Shown here one piece after another: positions 1 to 10,812 of a stretch of 64,000 bases of DNA. The DNA is taken from assembly GCA_037179385.1 (NCBI GenBank), contig CM074180.1, positions 26,951,455 to 27,015,454 of the forward strand, written 5' to 3'. A program made the position numbers and the translations under genes. The first letter of the stretch is position 1. Every line of letters starts with the position of its first letter. The notes under the pieces were generated by a model, which worked only from the letters and a program-made list of their open reading frames with translations, ran no database searches and had not been told where the DNA came from. This DNA comes from Holothuria scabra (lineage: Eukaryota > Echinodermata > Holothuroidea > Aspidochirotida > Holothuriidae).

Positions 1-995
1 GCTTCAAACTGAATTTGGTTTGCACGCTGCTCTTGTCCTTTTAATGATACTGATTTGTCAGGATTGTCTTCCAATGTCAAATACTGATACATGGGCATAG
101 ATGTGGTTTTTGACTTGAGGGACAAAATTTCCCAATAGTAAACCCTTGGCTTGTGTCACAGACCGAAATCGTCTGTAAGCAATTCAACCACATGAATGCG
201 AGGGTACATGTATACACACACAAGCAAACATGCAAACACACCCTTAATGTAATGCACGTACACTGTGCATTCACATTAATGTTTTCTGGAAGTCCTTAAG
301 TCGTTGCTTGTGTTTTAATTACCTGAATATTTGGGAAGGGAAGGGGAAGAACAACATGTTTACCCCCAATATTTTCCTTGGGGTGGCAATTATCTCCCTT
401 GCCCCCCAGGATTGATGCTCCTTCACTGATAATGATAGTCCAACAGTTGTTTGCAGCTTATATACACTCTAAACCCACTGACTGTTTGTTAATACGAATA
501 CGAAGCTAGATGCTTTGTATGTCAAGCATCTTTGTCAAGATTTCATGAGAAAATACAGTCACCATAATTTGTATGAATGTTGTAGACGCTAGACTGGCCT
601 GTTTTATGAATGACCCTTAAAGAATCATTGACATTGAAAATGGGGTAAATGCCTATTTTTGTAAAAGTAAGGGTTGGTCATGAAAACCAAGTTAAAATTA
701 TATGGCACAGTTGGCACTGAACTTTGTGCATGCATCGAACGTGGTGCGAAGTACAGTATATACTTTTATGATTCTACATCATGCTTTGTATGGCTGTATT
801 CATTGGCAAATGTATCGCCTCAGTCTGCATGTCATGAAAGAAAAACTAGATTTAACTGGCAAAATCAGAAGCTGACAATGAACTAGGTATTTCGAAGTGC
901 CAAAAATGCAAACATAGACATTTTAGTGGCAGGCCTCATTTTTAAAGAAATATTAGGTTGTCAGTCAGTTGGAGTTGGATCAAGTTGGATCCAAA
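1..995. other. No gene recognised
   Basis: Both strands carry only short, low-quality open frames. The minus-strand frame at 77-274 is Cys/Leu-rich and comes from a CA-rich stretch. I see no convincing exon, RNA gene or repeat boundary here. Confidence 0.5.
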
Positions 996-1270
996 TTGAG
1001 GTTGTCCAACAATGTTTTGGTTGTCCAAATGAAAATGAAAGAAATAATAAATGAACACTTGTGTTTGATGTTTCTGTCATAGAACACATCTCTTTTTATA
1101 TTTTATGTGTTTGAATACCTATCAATTGTTTCAATGTTGAATGTTTTAGTTCATACCATTGTATTAAAACTGCTTCTAGATCTGAAGAAGATGCTTTAAC
1201 ATGTACTCTTGCTGTTGTAGCGAACTAGTCAACTGCGATTTAAATCGACTTGTTCATTGGACAACCTCAA
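996..1270. repeat. GTTGTCC-type inverted-repeat element, copy 1
   Basis: The left arm TTGAGGTTGTCCAA (996-1009) is matched inverted by TTGGACAACCTCAA (1257-1270). The inner motif TTTTGGTTGTCCAAATGAAA recurs in the copy at 46.4 kb. This is the layout of a short non-autonomous DNA transposon; superfamily not determined. Confidence 0.5.
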
Positions 1271-2715
1271 AGAGAGAAAGTGATTGTTCTGTGCAACTTT
1301 TACAGGTCAGGGACAATCAGATGATTGCTAAATATCAGATTTGTGACTTGCATTAAATATGCATTGAATGAAAAAAGGTATCATTGAATTATATGTCAGT
1401 ACCTCAAGAGGGGTGTATAACTTGGAAGGCTGCAGTAGGTTGTTATGGGAGGGGAGTGACTTTGTAAGGAGTGACATTGCTTGGGAGTAACTGTTTTGGT
1501 TGAGTGGGTGACATTTTTATTTGCAAGAGAGCAACTGTCTGGCAGTTCGCGTTTGATCAGACAGTATCTATGGACAGGATGTAATGGCAGTCAGCCAAGG
1601 ATATGTTGGAATGTAATCAGTGTACTTTAAATGTTTCATCAGGATGCATCCTGAAATAATCTCAACTTCAAATGATAAGTGTTCCAGTATAGGTAAATGA
1701 AGGCATCATTTCCGGCATTATTGATCCTTTGTAATACGTAATAACATTCATGTCTCATATATTATCCCATTTCAAGAAAGTTAAAGGGAATCATGATCTG
1801 TAGACCGTTTTACCATCACAGAGTCGTCACCAGGTTTTCATACTTGTCATGTACCACCCACTAAGAGATGAGGTGAACAAATGTGTAAATACTCCTGGAG
1901 GGAGTATCTCGTCATAGGCTAATCAGATCTGTAATTCTTCACAGCAATCGTAAATGTCTCGTAAATGCAACTCATGGGATGAAGATTGTGTATCCTCAGC
2001 TCATGCTGGGATATCAGATTTGAAAAGAAATTACAAAATACTAACAAACATGTGTACTTATGATCTCTGTGACAGATGTAGTTGAGTGGAACATGAGAAT
2101 TTTTGTGAAGCTCATAGAGAGTGTAAAAGTACTTTTTGTCATTTTTCTGTTTTTATCTTTTTGTCCATGTAGGTCATTTGATGGTATTGCACATATATAC
2201 TGTAGCTACATGCCTGGGCATTCTCCTCTTTTCTTCCTTAGTGGTTGAAGCGACCTTTATGTTCAGGCAATGTTCTTTCAAGCTGTATTTGACTCTGCAG
2301 TCCACCTGTGTACTGTAGGTTAAGTAAGATCTTGTTGAGATCATGGTTAATCTATCCTTTCCATTTTAAATAGCTTTGGATGCACTGACTGGTATGAAAA
2401 ATATATTGCAGTCTTCCCTGGAGGGTGATACACATTGGCCTGGATATGTTGCAGGTACTTGTTGAAATAATACACTCTTTTCAGTAACCATAATTCAAAA
2501 CATGGGAACCTACTGTTGAATAATTATTGTTACAAAACATGGAGTGATCTTCTTAAACTTGTTAAATGTTCTAGATCTTGTGCAATTTTTAAATCTCATT
2601 TGATGGACAATTACTCAGCTTACTGTAAGTTTTTTGTGTCAAATTGGACCTCCTTCCTTTTGCCAGTTCCTAACTTCCTTCTGGCTTTAATGCATGTCAA
2701 GTGCTCTGCTTTCTT
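1271..2715. other. No gene recognised
   Basis: AT-rich sequence with overlapping short plus-strand frames (2060-2318) that lack splice context or a recognisable domain. Probably intron or intergenic. Confidence 0.5.
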
Positions 2716-2866
2716 CATAGGTGTACAGGGATAATTTTTGTGGGAAGGACAAGAGCAAATTTTGCCTGAATAAGGGCACCCTTTATCATGTTTTGCACAA
2801 ATGGACCAACTGTATTTGCCCAAATTGGGAGGGTGAGTGCCCCCCTCCCCATGCCCCCCTGCCTTG
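2716..2866. repeat. CATAGG / TTTGCCC repeat, copy 1
   Basis: About 150 bp beginning CATAGGTGTAC, with 'caagagca..ttttgcc', 'tttatcatg.tttgc', 'gaccaact' and 'ttgggagggtgagtgcccccct' in order. The same ordered words occur at 5884-6047, where the ends are inverted (CATAGGC...GCCTATG). Diverged dispersed repeat. Confidence 0.6.
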
Positions 2867-3071
2867 TATGACTTGGTTTTCTCATTCTTTTTATCTTTTT
2901 TTTTTCTTAAAAGGCCCTAGCTTCAAAAGTAACTTCCTGTACATGTTATACCATTGCATCTTGTTTTTTATTCATCTATGTATAAATCGTGTTTATAAAA
3001 AAATGAGCTGAATTGAACTGAACTGTTGTTTGAACACTTGCAAAGAGATAGTTCAGAGGGTAACAGAAAGC

Positions 3072-3382
3072 TTAAAGGCTCAATTCTCTCCCCCAAACAG
3101 TACCAATTCTTCTAACCTTCTTCCTTAAGCCCTTACCACAATTATCTGAAATTCATCCTTATCCAGATACAACCTCAGTTTATTGCTTCAGGATGAGTAT
3201 AAAAATCTCAGTGTGTATAATCAAGACACTTTCACTACAGTTCATGTTGTGAAAGACAAGCCTTGGAACTTTGTATTGTTTGAATTAGCTGTCAATTAAA
3301 GAGCTGAGCCAATTGAGAATTTAGGTACACCCCTACTAAAATTGCAGTTTGGGGTGAGAGGATTCATTAATTGGTCCTTTAA
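3072..3382 (+). mobile_element. MITE family A (TTAA-ended), copy 1
   Basis: Starts TTAAAGGCTCAATTCTCTC with 'cccaaacag', ends in the inverted counterpart (AGTTTGGGGTGAGAGGATT...CCTTTAA). About 310 bp with no coding capacity. The internal order (atctgaaattcatcctta, cttcaggatgagtat, agctgtcaat) is shared with copies at 7.5, 17.5, 39.6, 48.8 and 56.3 kb. TTAA at the termini suggests a TTAA-targeting (piggyBac- or Kolobok-like) source; this is inference. Confidence 0.8.
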
Positions 3383-4011
3383 GTAGAGGTGGGATACAGT
3401 AAATCAAAGCTTTGACTCAGCTATGTGGGACTTCTAAATGGGGCAGGAACTTCATTTGAAGTACAGCTACATACTCCCTTTTTGATGCCAGTCAGTCAAA
3501 GGTAATTTGGGGTAACCAGGGGTCAAAAGGTCAAAAAACATGGAAAATGCATCTTTGAAAAAGGGCTACCTTGCCCTCTCAGAATGTAGATTGCCTGTAT
3601 GGGCTAACAGGTCATTTTTTATGCAGGTCAATAAAGATCCCTTGGAGTAAATGAAAAAAAATGTGAAATTCTTGACCAAGACTAAAACTGCTCAACATAT
3701 TTACCACGTGACTGATAAAAGTGGACACAAAACATGTTCTGTCTTCATTGGAAGAATGCTCTTTTTTCTGGTGTTAGACAATGTTTTCTCTAGTGCTCTG
3801 TTCAAACATAGCATTATGCAGCTCTACTCTCAAGTTCTTATTACATTTCAGAAAGGTTTGTAAACATGTCAAGAAATTTAGGCAGAATTTAACATTGATT
3901 GCAGAGTTTTGTGATCGTTCTATCAATGAGAAGTAGACATAGTGTGTGTACATACACAGAGAAGTGGAATCAGATATTACTCAATCTGTAATAACCTCCT
4001 GGCTCACTCAG
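3383..4011. other. Repeat fragment, otherwise nothing recognised
   Basis: About 3490-3541 ('gtcaaaggtaatttgg', 'accaggggtcaaaaggtcaa') is a decayed fragment of the 'ggtcaaaggtca' tandem family found at 10.8-15.2 kb. The open frame at 3651-3863 has no splice or domain support. Confidence 0.45.
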
Positions 4012-4049
4012 TTAAAGCATTCAAAAATCACTCTAAATTTCCAAGAAAG
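4012..4049 (+). CDS. Candidate short internal exon, product unknown
   Basis: A pyrimidine-rich acceptor (cctcctggctcactcag) precedes 38 nt ending AAAG, followed by a consensus donor GTAAGA. In one frame it reads KAFKNHSKFPRK, in another LKHSKITLNFQE; a third has a stop. No family is recognised from so few residues. Support is splice-site quality only, so a chance pairing is quite possible. If real it lies on the same strand as the exons at 14.6 and 27.2 kb. Confidence 0.25.
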
Positions 4050-5426
4050 GTAAGATAAATTCTTATAATTTACAGCTGGGTCTTTGCAGTTTATTTTTAC
4101 TTTGCCAGTTATGATTGCAATCTTGCCCATACATGTGTTAAAGAAATAAAAACAAGGTTCTCCCTAGAGTATCTAACCTGTAGTTTACATGGTTTGTACT
4201 TTGCTCAAGTGTATTAGGAAGGTGTTGATGACCTTTATACTTTTCTCTTTCATGCAGTGCATTTCATTGTTTCATTTAGTGTTTGTTCCATAATGGGTGG
4301 GACTGATGCCTGCAGTTACCAGCTGTAATTAACTCAAACACGAAAACCTAAGATAAATTGCAAAAAGCTTTTTGATATCATTTTTGGTGCTATTTAACGT
4401 GTTTTCCTTTCTATAGATCTAGCAGACAATTGTTTCCATGAGTACAACAATATGACCATTGGTTTGAAAGAAAGAAAAGAAAATAGTATTGATTTTTTTT
4501 TTTATTATTATTACTACTTTTTAGGGGGCTTTGAACACTTTAAGGGGAATAAGAGGATGCCATGGAGGTAATTGTCATGGAAGGTATTTTAAGCTGATAA
4601 GTGCAATGACCCCGCTTATAAAAACAGACCAGCTTCAAGTTTGTGTTATTTCAGTCTGTGGTTCTTTACTGTTTTCATGACTTTAAGAACAAAGGCAAGG
4701 TGTGAACATAATTTGCCTCACAGATTAAAATCTTATGGTTATCTATACATGCATGACTGACAATTTTACATGTTTGTATGGAGACTTTGCTTATTAAGCA
4801 GCCAGCCTTTATGATGTAGAAAATAAAATTTAACTACAGAGTTCTAGTACCCCTTGCCCAAGTGTTGGTGCTATGATATAACTCGGTTGCCTTATGCTGT
4901 CTGGAAAGTGTGTAAGCTTGATTTGGGGCAGAGCAAACCTATTTGTCAATTTAAACCCAATAAATGACTTGTGAAGTGTTCATAGGTAATGCATGTTGGG
5001 AACCATTAAAAATCTCAAGATTGTTCACTGTTATTTACCAGTGCAGGAATATAAGTTAAAGTTGAAGTTAATGAGATTAAAAAGGCGCTTTGTTTAAAAT
5101 AATTACTGTAATGCACCTTACAAAAGAAAGTAGAAAAAAAAAGACTATTTCTATCAGATACCACCAAAGGCACAGCTATAGAGTAGGTTCCATAACAGGC
5201 CCTTGGATTTTACACTTGGGTGGACTAGTGTAATTATGTGCATGTGCATGTATATCAATGATTCATTTGACCTTATGACCACCAGGAGTGCAGAATTGCA
5301 CTACTGGTCATTCATTGTCTTAGCAAAAGTCAGTGTCACCTGGAGTGAACAAAACATTAATTTGTAGGTGCATATACATTTTATTTCATTACATTACGTT
5401 ACATATTTGGTACAAACAAAAGCGAA
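4050..5426. other. No gene recognised
   Basis: AT-rich sequence with poly-A/T tracts (for example near 4492-4503 and 5133-5142). No exon or repeat boundary I can support. Confidence 0.5.
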
Positions 5427-5436
5427 GGTACCACTG

Positions 5437-7180
5437 CAGTGTTGTAATCGAGTCACTTGATGTTGAGTCACGAGTTACCTCGAGTCACAAGGTGTCGAGT
5501 CTTGAGTCACGTCGAGTCTTTAGCAATTCTAGTCGAGTCAAGTCATGTCGAGTCTTCCCTCAGCTCGAGTCGAGTCACTTCGAGTCTTTGGAAAGCTTGG
5601 AGTCGCCTCGAGTCATGTCGAGTCTTTAGCAATTCTAGTCGAGTCGAGTCATGTCGAGTCTTCCCTCAGCTCGAGTTGAGTCACTTCGAGTCTTTCGAAA
5701 GCTTGAGTGGTCTTGTGACTCGAGTCACCTTAGTCATAATGTGTTTATTTTCTTTGAGTCACTCCAAGTCACCTGATCTCTTACATGTTGTGTTGGCATC
5801 GAGTCCATGGTATGTGATGGGTTAATCTTTTGCAAATGCAGTCCTTTGCTAAGCGACTGCACACTTTTGTTGGAGGAGGGGGGCATAGGCATACGAGGGT
5901 AATTTTCTGTGAGGGGGCAAGAGCATGTTTTGCCCGAATGTCACTGTTTATCATGCTTTGCCCATGTTTTGCCCAAATAGACCAACTCCTTTCACCCGAA
6001 TTGGGAGGGCGAGTGCCCCCCTGTAACCCCGCATTGTGCGCCTATGGGGGAGGGGTTAAGAAGGTGACTGATGTCCACTCCTGTACTTTCAAGTGAAATT
6101 TGACTTCACAAACCTAAATGTGAAGATTGGAATACACACATCATCTGTAAGTTAGTACTATATTAACCTTTACATATTGAGCAATGACATAATTCATCTA
6201 ATAATATGTTTGTCATACAAGAACACTCAGATATAATCAAGTACCTATTAAACTCCTACACTACACTATCAAGCCTTCATTGAGTCTCAAGCCATACACG
6301 TACAACACAAACTAGGCAATATATGCTTCCGCACATAACCTCATCATATAGACCTACGATACACCCTATTAATTAATCTTGCTGCGAACATATAAACACC
6401 ATTGCTACCAGTTACATGACACTAAGGCCCCAATGTTACGTAAACAAGTGATAATTATAATAGGCCTAAACTGTGATTCCTGAGAAGCCACAGGTCACAC
6501 AGGTGTCCCCGTAAACAAATTGATTTCGTTAATCAAAATCCTCGATACCAATAACAGATATTACCAACTAAATAGGACTACATTGAAATGAAATTTTGTT
6601 CGTCACACCTTCAGTTTCTTCAAGTCAAAATACCACATATTAGTACAGAGGCGAGGGAAATCAGTCATCTATCTGTGGAGCGTAGTATACTAGGCTAGAC
6701 ACTGAGGTCTAGGCCTAGGGAAATCATAATGTTTACACTGGCACGGTACCACTAGTACTACACATACATGGCACTCAGCTTCGAGAAGTTTGTTGTACGC
6801 GTGAAATTAACGGCGCTACACATGTTAAGCAGAGCTGTATGTTAGGAGCGCATAATGGATAAAGCAGTAATTAACGGCCGTTGGTTTGCGTCTGATGATG
6901 AAAACAAATTTTAGTTTCTGTTTTATTAATCTCGGGTGTGACTTGAGTCATTGTGGACAAAGACTCAGTCAAGTCGAGTCATTCACTTCTGTAACTCGAG
7001 TCATGTCGCGTCTTTCAAATTTTATTTTATGGTGACTTGAGTCACGTCGAGTCTTTGGCAAGTGGTGACTCGAGTCGAGTCGAGTCCTGTGAATTTGGGA
7101 CTCAAGTCAGACTCGAGTCATTGAAATCGTGATTGAGTCAGACTCGAGTCACATCTTTGACTCGAGTCTTTACAACACTG
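5437..7180. mobile_element. hAT-like non-autonomous element with GAGTCA-rich ends
   Basis: Starts CAGTGTTGTAATCGAGTCAC and ends with the inverted counterpart GACTCGAGTC..TTTACAACACTG. The direct repeat GGTACCA lies outside both ends (5427-5433 and 7181-7187); on the left, three extra bases (ctg) separate it from CAGTG. CAGTG ends with 7-8 bp flanking repeats fit the hAT superfamily. About 370 bp at the left end and 260 bp at the right end are dense in CGAGTC/GAGTCA words. The apparent Ser/Arg/Val-rich frames at 5333-5825 are translations of this repeat. The interior contains a nested repeat (5884-6047) and about 870 bp of unrecognised, relatively CpG-rich DNA; no transposase is visible. Confidence 0.65.
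5884..6047. repeat. CATAGG / TTTGCCC repeat, copy 2, nested in the hAT-like element
   Basis: Begins CATAGGCATACGAGG and ends GTGCGCCTATGG, so the ends are imperfect inverted repeats. The inner words (ttttgcccgaat, tttatcatg, gaccaact, gagtgcccccct) match the copy at 2716-2866 in the same orientation. Lying inside the element, it probably inserted later. Confidence 0.6.
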
Positions 7181-7343
7181 GGTACCAGGCAAGTGGATAT
7201 TGACCAGAGATCTGAAACACACACTGAGAAGTGAGTGCACCCCTACCCTAGCTTAGGAAGACCTAGTAAGTAGATAATAATGATCAGACAGTCTTTTACG
7301 AAAGCTTTTACGTGGTAAACAGTAAAGGTGAAAATTAGAACTT

Positions 7344-7393
7344 GGTAAAAGCATGGAAGTACTACCTTGGAGGTAGTACTTCCATGGTAAAAG
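7344..7393. repeat. Perfect 16-bp hairpin between 8-bp direct repeats
   Basis: CATGGAAGTACTACCT (7352-7367), loop TGG, then its exact reverse complement (7371-7386). GGTAAAAG occurs immediately before (7344-7351) and again at 7386-7393. The 34-bp insert between the direct repeats looks like a miniature palindromic insertion or transposon footprint with an 8-bp target duplication. Confidence 0.7.
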
Positions 7394-7504
7394 TGAGTAC
7401 ATGCAGAACCTCTTTTTCATCCAGTGTGGGCTTTGTTGAATGTGCCCTCAGTATTTCTGGCCTGTTGTAAGCTGGAGACAACTAAACAGGGGGACTTGAA
7501 CTAT

Positions 7505-7670
7505 GTAATGTATAATCAAAACACTTTCAGTACAGTACATGCTGTGCAATATGACCTTCTGAACTCTGCATTTTTTTAATGAGCTGTCAATCAAAGAGCT
7601 GTGCCAATTCAGAATTTCTCTGGACTACTACAAAAATTGTAGTTTGAGGTGAGCAGGATTAGACTTTTAA
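7505..7670 (+). mobile_element. MITE family A, copy 2 (5'-incomplete)
   Basis: Shares tgtataatcaaaacac, cagtacagtacatgctgtg, gagctgtcaatcaaagagc and the 3' end (agtttgaggtgagcaggatt..ttttaa) with the other family A copies. The first part, with the left inverted repeat, is missing or too diverged to see. Confidence 0.65.
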
Positions 7671-9411
7671 TGTCTGATATAAAGGTAATGTATTCACTGT
7701 TGGTGTGGTTGATCATTTTGGAGGAGAGCCCATATCTTATTAGTGAGCTTAGGTAACAATGTTTGTATTTACAGTAGCTGAAACACATCTCGAAGAGATT
7801 AAATGTATACTTTACAGGGTGTGTGAGGTTTTAGTTACAATATGTAGATGCGGTTTCTCGAGAAGTTTGGACAAAATGTAAAGAATGACAATCTACATAT
7901 CATTGATAGTAGCAGCAATCGAAATCCAACTTTCTAATAACTTAAAACCTGTTTTTGCTAGTATTACTTGCTTTGAATATTGCTGTTAAAGGGATGGGAA
8001 ACAAATTATTATTTGCCCATTGTATTGTTATTGTGATTTGGTGTCCAGCTACTTTTGGTTGAAAAAGTGAGTCAGAAAAGGGCACATGACAATTGAGCTC
8101 GTACAATGCATTGTGGAAATTAGCGGAATATAGGCCAGTTGTAATTTAACAATCTGTGATGCTGTAAACATCAGTGTAATTGGATTGTCATAAAATGAGT
8201 TCTTCAAAAAGATACACAGACTATGTCATAAGAAAGTTATGATGCTCAAAGTATCTACCTTATGCCAAACATTTTTTTTTTTCAGAAAACTTGTAGCACA
8301 GGGCTCATGACTGTGGTCCATCTTTGTCTGCCACTTGAAGTTTTGAAACATTGTGAGCTAAGGGATGTGCATATTTTTATCTGTGATTTATAATCACCTG
8401 TGACTACGTGTAATAGGCTGTTTGTTGGAATGCTTTTTGCTTGTAGTCCTGTGTACCACCTAGGTGTATTAAATACCATGCACCTGTGTGACAACAAATC
8501 ATCACACATGGTAAATGGATCATTCTTGAAAACTAATGAACTTTGTATCCCTTATGAAACACATTTGAAGAATTTCTGATGTTGTTTTGTGGTGCAGTTT
8601 ATCCTACTGTCAGATACATGGGATATGTTAAAGATCCTATTGAAAAAATGGTCAATTCTTATTTGACATAAAATTTGGTGGTATTGAACAAAATGGATCC
8701 TTCTCAAAATCGCAGAAGAGGAAATCAAAGGCATATTCTGGAGGCAAAATTCATTAGTTTTGACCAAATTTGCAGAAAAGGTTTGTCTCTCAGGAGGTGA
8801 AAACTGCATTTTCAATAGCATATAGCTTTCAAAAGATACAAACTTTTGAAGGTATGCAATTTTTTCATGAGATTTGGTGCATCATGGGAGATCAGTGATG
8901 AAGCAACAGTGATAAGCAACAGTGTTGGTTGTGCGCTACCTATGATGAATGGTAATGCAAGATCTACAGGGAAAGATATTCAAACATTCCAAGAGTATCA
9001 AATTTCAAGGTCAATAAGGACCTTCAATTATAAAGAATTTTAAGCAAAGGGAATCGGGGGGGGGGGGATGAGCCCACATTAAGTAACTCTCTGTGGCTTG
9101 AAAAGCAGCTTGTATTTTATAACAAAAATAACCAATCTTTAAAGTGAGATATTTTGAGTTAATAGGAAAGGGGTATTGAGACAAGGTTTGAAGGACATGG
9201 TGTGGAATATTTTTGTTTTCCTTACAAGACCCAGTGAATAGCCACCAGAATATGCTTTTAACTTGTCAGATTTTATCCAGGGCATGAATACTGTAGTACA
9301 GTAGTAAGCCTTGCACTGATACACACATTTACATGTGCAGTAGCACTGTTGGCATCTGTGAAACATAACCACTTATTGTGGATATTAACATTAATAAATA
9401 TTTTATTCCTT
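7671..9411. other. No gene recognised
   Basis: AT-rich with scattered short frames on both strands (8282-8509 minus, 8552-8821 minus, 8846-9043 plus); none has splice signals or a recognisable domain. A run of 12 G lies at 9056-9067. Confidence 0.5.
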
Positions 9412-9664
9412 AATGACAGCGTGTTTGGTTTAACCGTTGAGCATCCGCCTCTCACACAGAAGGCCTAGGTGCTCTTCCCAGGTCGAGGCATACCAAGGAC
9501 TCTAAAAACGGAACCTACTGCCATTGTGTGTGATGCTCCACATAAGCAATGGAGTAGGGAAAACAAGCCAGTGAACCACAACTGGAAAAAAGGTTGTGGC
9601 CGGCTCCACTTGAACCAATAGGTTGGGAACTGGACCATAAAACTCCATCTAACTAAACTAACAA
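9412..9664 (+). mobile_element. tRNA-derived SINE, near full length
   Basis: The head is tRNA-like: an A-box region (tggtttaaccgttgagcat) and a degraded B-box region (aggtgctcttcccaggtc) about 35-40 bp apart, as in tRNA genes. The body contains ggaacctactgccattgtg and caactggaaaaaaggttg, then ttgggaactgg, and it ends in a CTAACTAAACTAAC tail. The same segments, inverted, occur at 59.3-59.6 kb. The B box is damaged, so this copy is probably inactive. Confidence 0.75.
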
Positions 9665-10639
9665 ACCATAATACACTAGTCCTGTGGGATGCCTATTTCT
9701 TTGAAAAGGATTTTGGTATGAAGCTGTCAAATGATTTAAAGAAAGGTGACAAATGTTCCAGGTTTTTATAGATTTTACGGTTATGTTGGCTGTGTTCATC
9801 ATTGGCAAATTGTCATGCTTCTCTGTCTGCCATATGCAACTGTGAAGATATAAGCTTGATATCTCCATGTTGTCATCTTATGGAGATAACCACTAGCCAT
9901 AGGGCCTCTAGATTGAAGGTTACAGAGTTGTAGGTTTGGTGGGTGGGGCTGGGCAGCTCCACCCAGCACTCTTGACAAACACACCTCTCCCCACCCACCA
10001 TAAATCTGCCAAATGAAACTTAAACTTTCCCCAAAGTTACTCCTAAAAGTAAAGTGAGGTAAAGATGAAAAATCAAAGGCTGAAAAATGAGGTATATGCC
10101 ATATAGGGTTGGGTGAGGCACTATCACTAGATCAGACAATTACCAAGCATTCAAATCTGGCTAGCTACAACCCTGGAAGGTTGCTAAATTACCAGAGTTT
10201 CTCTTGGACTAAAATTTTCTTTGTGTCAGAAGCCAGGCCATATTTCAACTTGGCCAAGCAGGAGACATGCCCAAGGGACCAAGGGTCCTTATAGAAAGGG
10301 GTTGCACAAAGTTACAAACTTACAATAATAATTGTATTTTCAGTGGTAGTATATTCAAGACTGAATCCAAACGGAGCCTCTCTGTGATATAAAGGAGGCT
10401 TCTTATGTAGAAAAAATCTACACTGCCTTATATTTGTGGCTGTCTCACATAATGTTTTTAAAAAGATCAATCGGAAATTTACCAATCATTGCTGTTTACC
10501 TGAGCAGATTAAGTTGAACCAAGTTAATTTTCCAAACTGATGGCAAGGTCACCTTAATCAAATTTAATGAAATGATGCAGTTACTGTTGGAATTTGTGGA
10601 GCTCATTTATATTTGCTCATTTTAATGTTGTTAGGTAGA
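9665..10639. other. No gene recognised
   Basis: Contains short frames (9653-9984 minus, 10109-10294 plus) without domain or splice support. Probably intron or intergenic. Confidence 0.45.
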
Positions 10640-10745
10640 TGACTCTGTTTCTAACCAGTTGGTTTAAGCTGGCCTGGCCACAGACTTCTTCCAGCTGTGG
10701 CTCACAGACTAGTTTGTTTTCCAACCCTATAGCTTATGCTGATCA
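10640..10745 (-). mobile_element. SINE 3'-part fragment
   Basis: Reads 'taaccagttggtttaagctggcc...cagacttcttccagctgtggctcac', the inverse of the SINE tail region (ccacaactggaaa...ccggc...gaaccaatagg) at 9.54-9.63 kb. The tRNA-like head is absent. Confidence 0.5.
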
Positions 10746-10812
10746 CCAAGTATTTTGGACAGTAAGTTCCTTTTTGGTTTCGATGAAAAGAGAAACCTAT
10801 GCATTCATGATG

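Noticed and set aside
77..274. Cys-rich minus-strand frame resembling a small secreted peptide
   Set aside because: Driven by a CA/ACAC-rich stretch; no signal peptide cleavage site or regular cysteine spacing.
5333..5825. Two overlapping plus-strand frames rich in Ser, Arg, Glu and Val
   Set aside because: They are translations of the GAGTCA subterminal repeat of the hAT-like element; the repeat explains the frame and composition.
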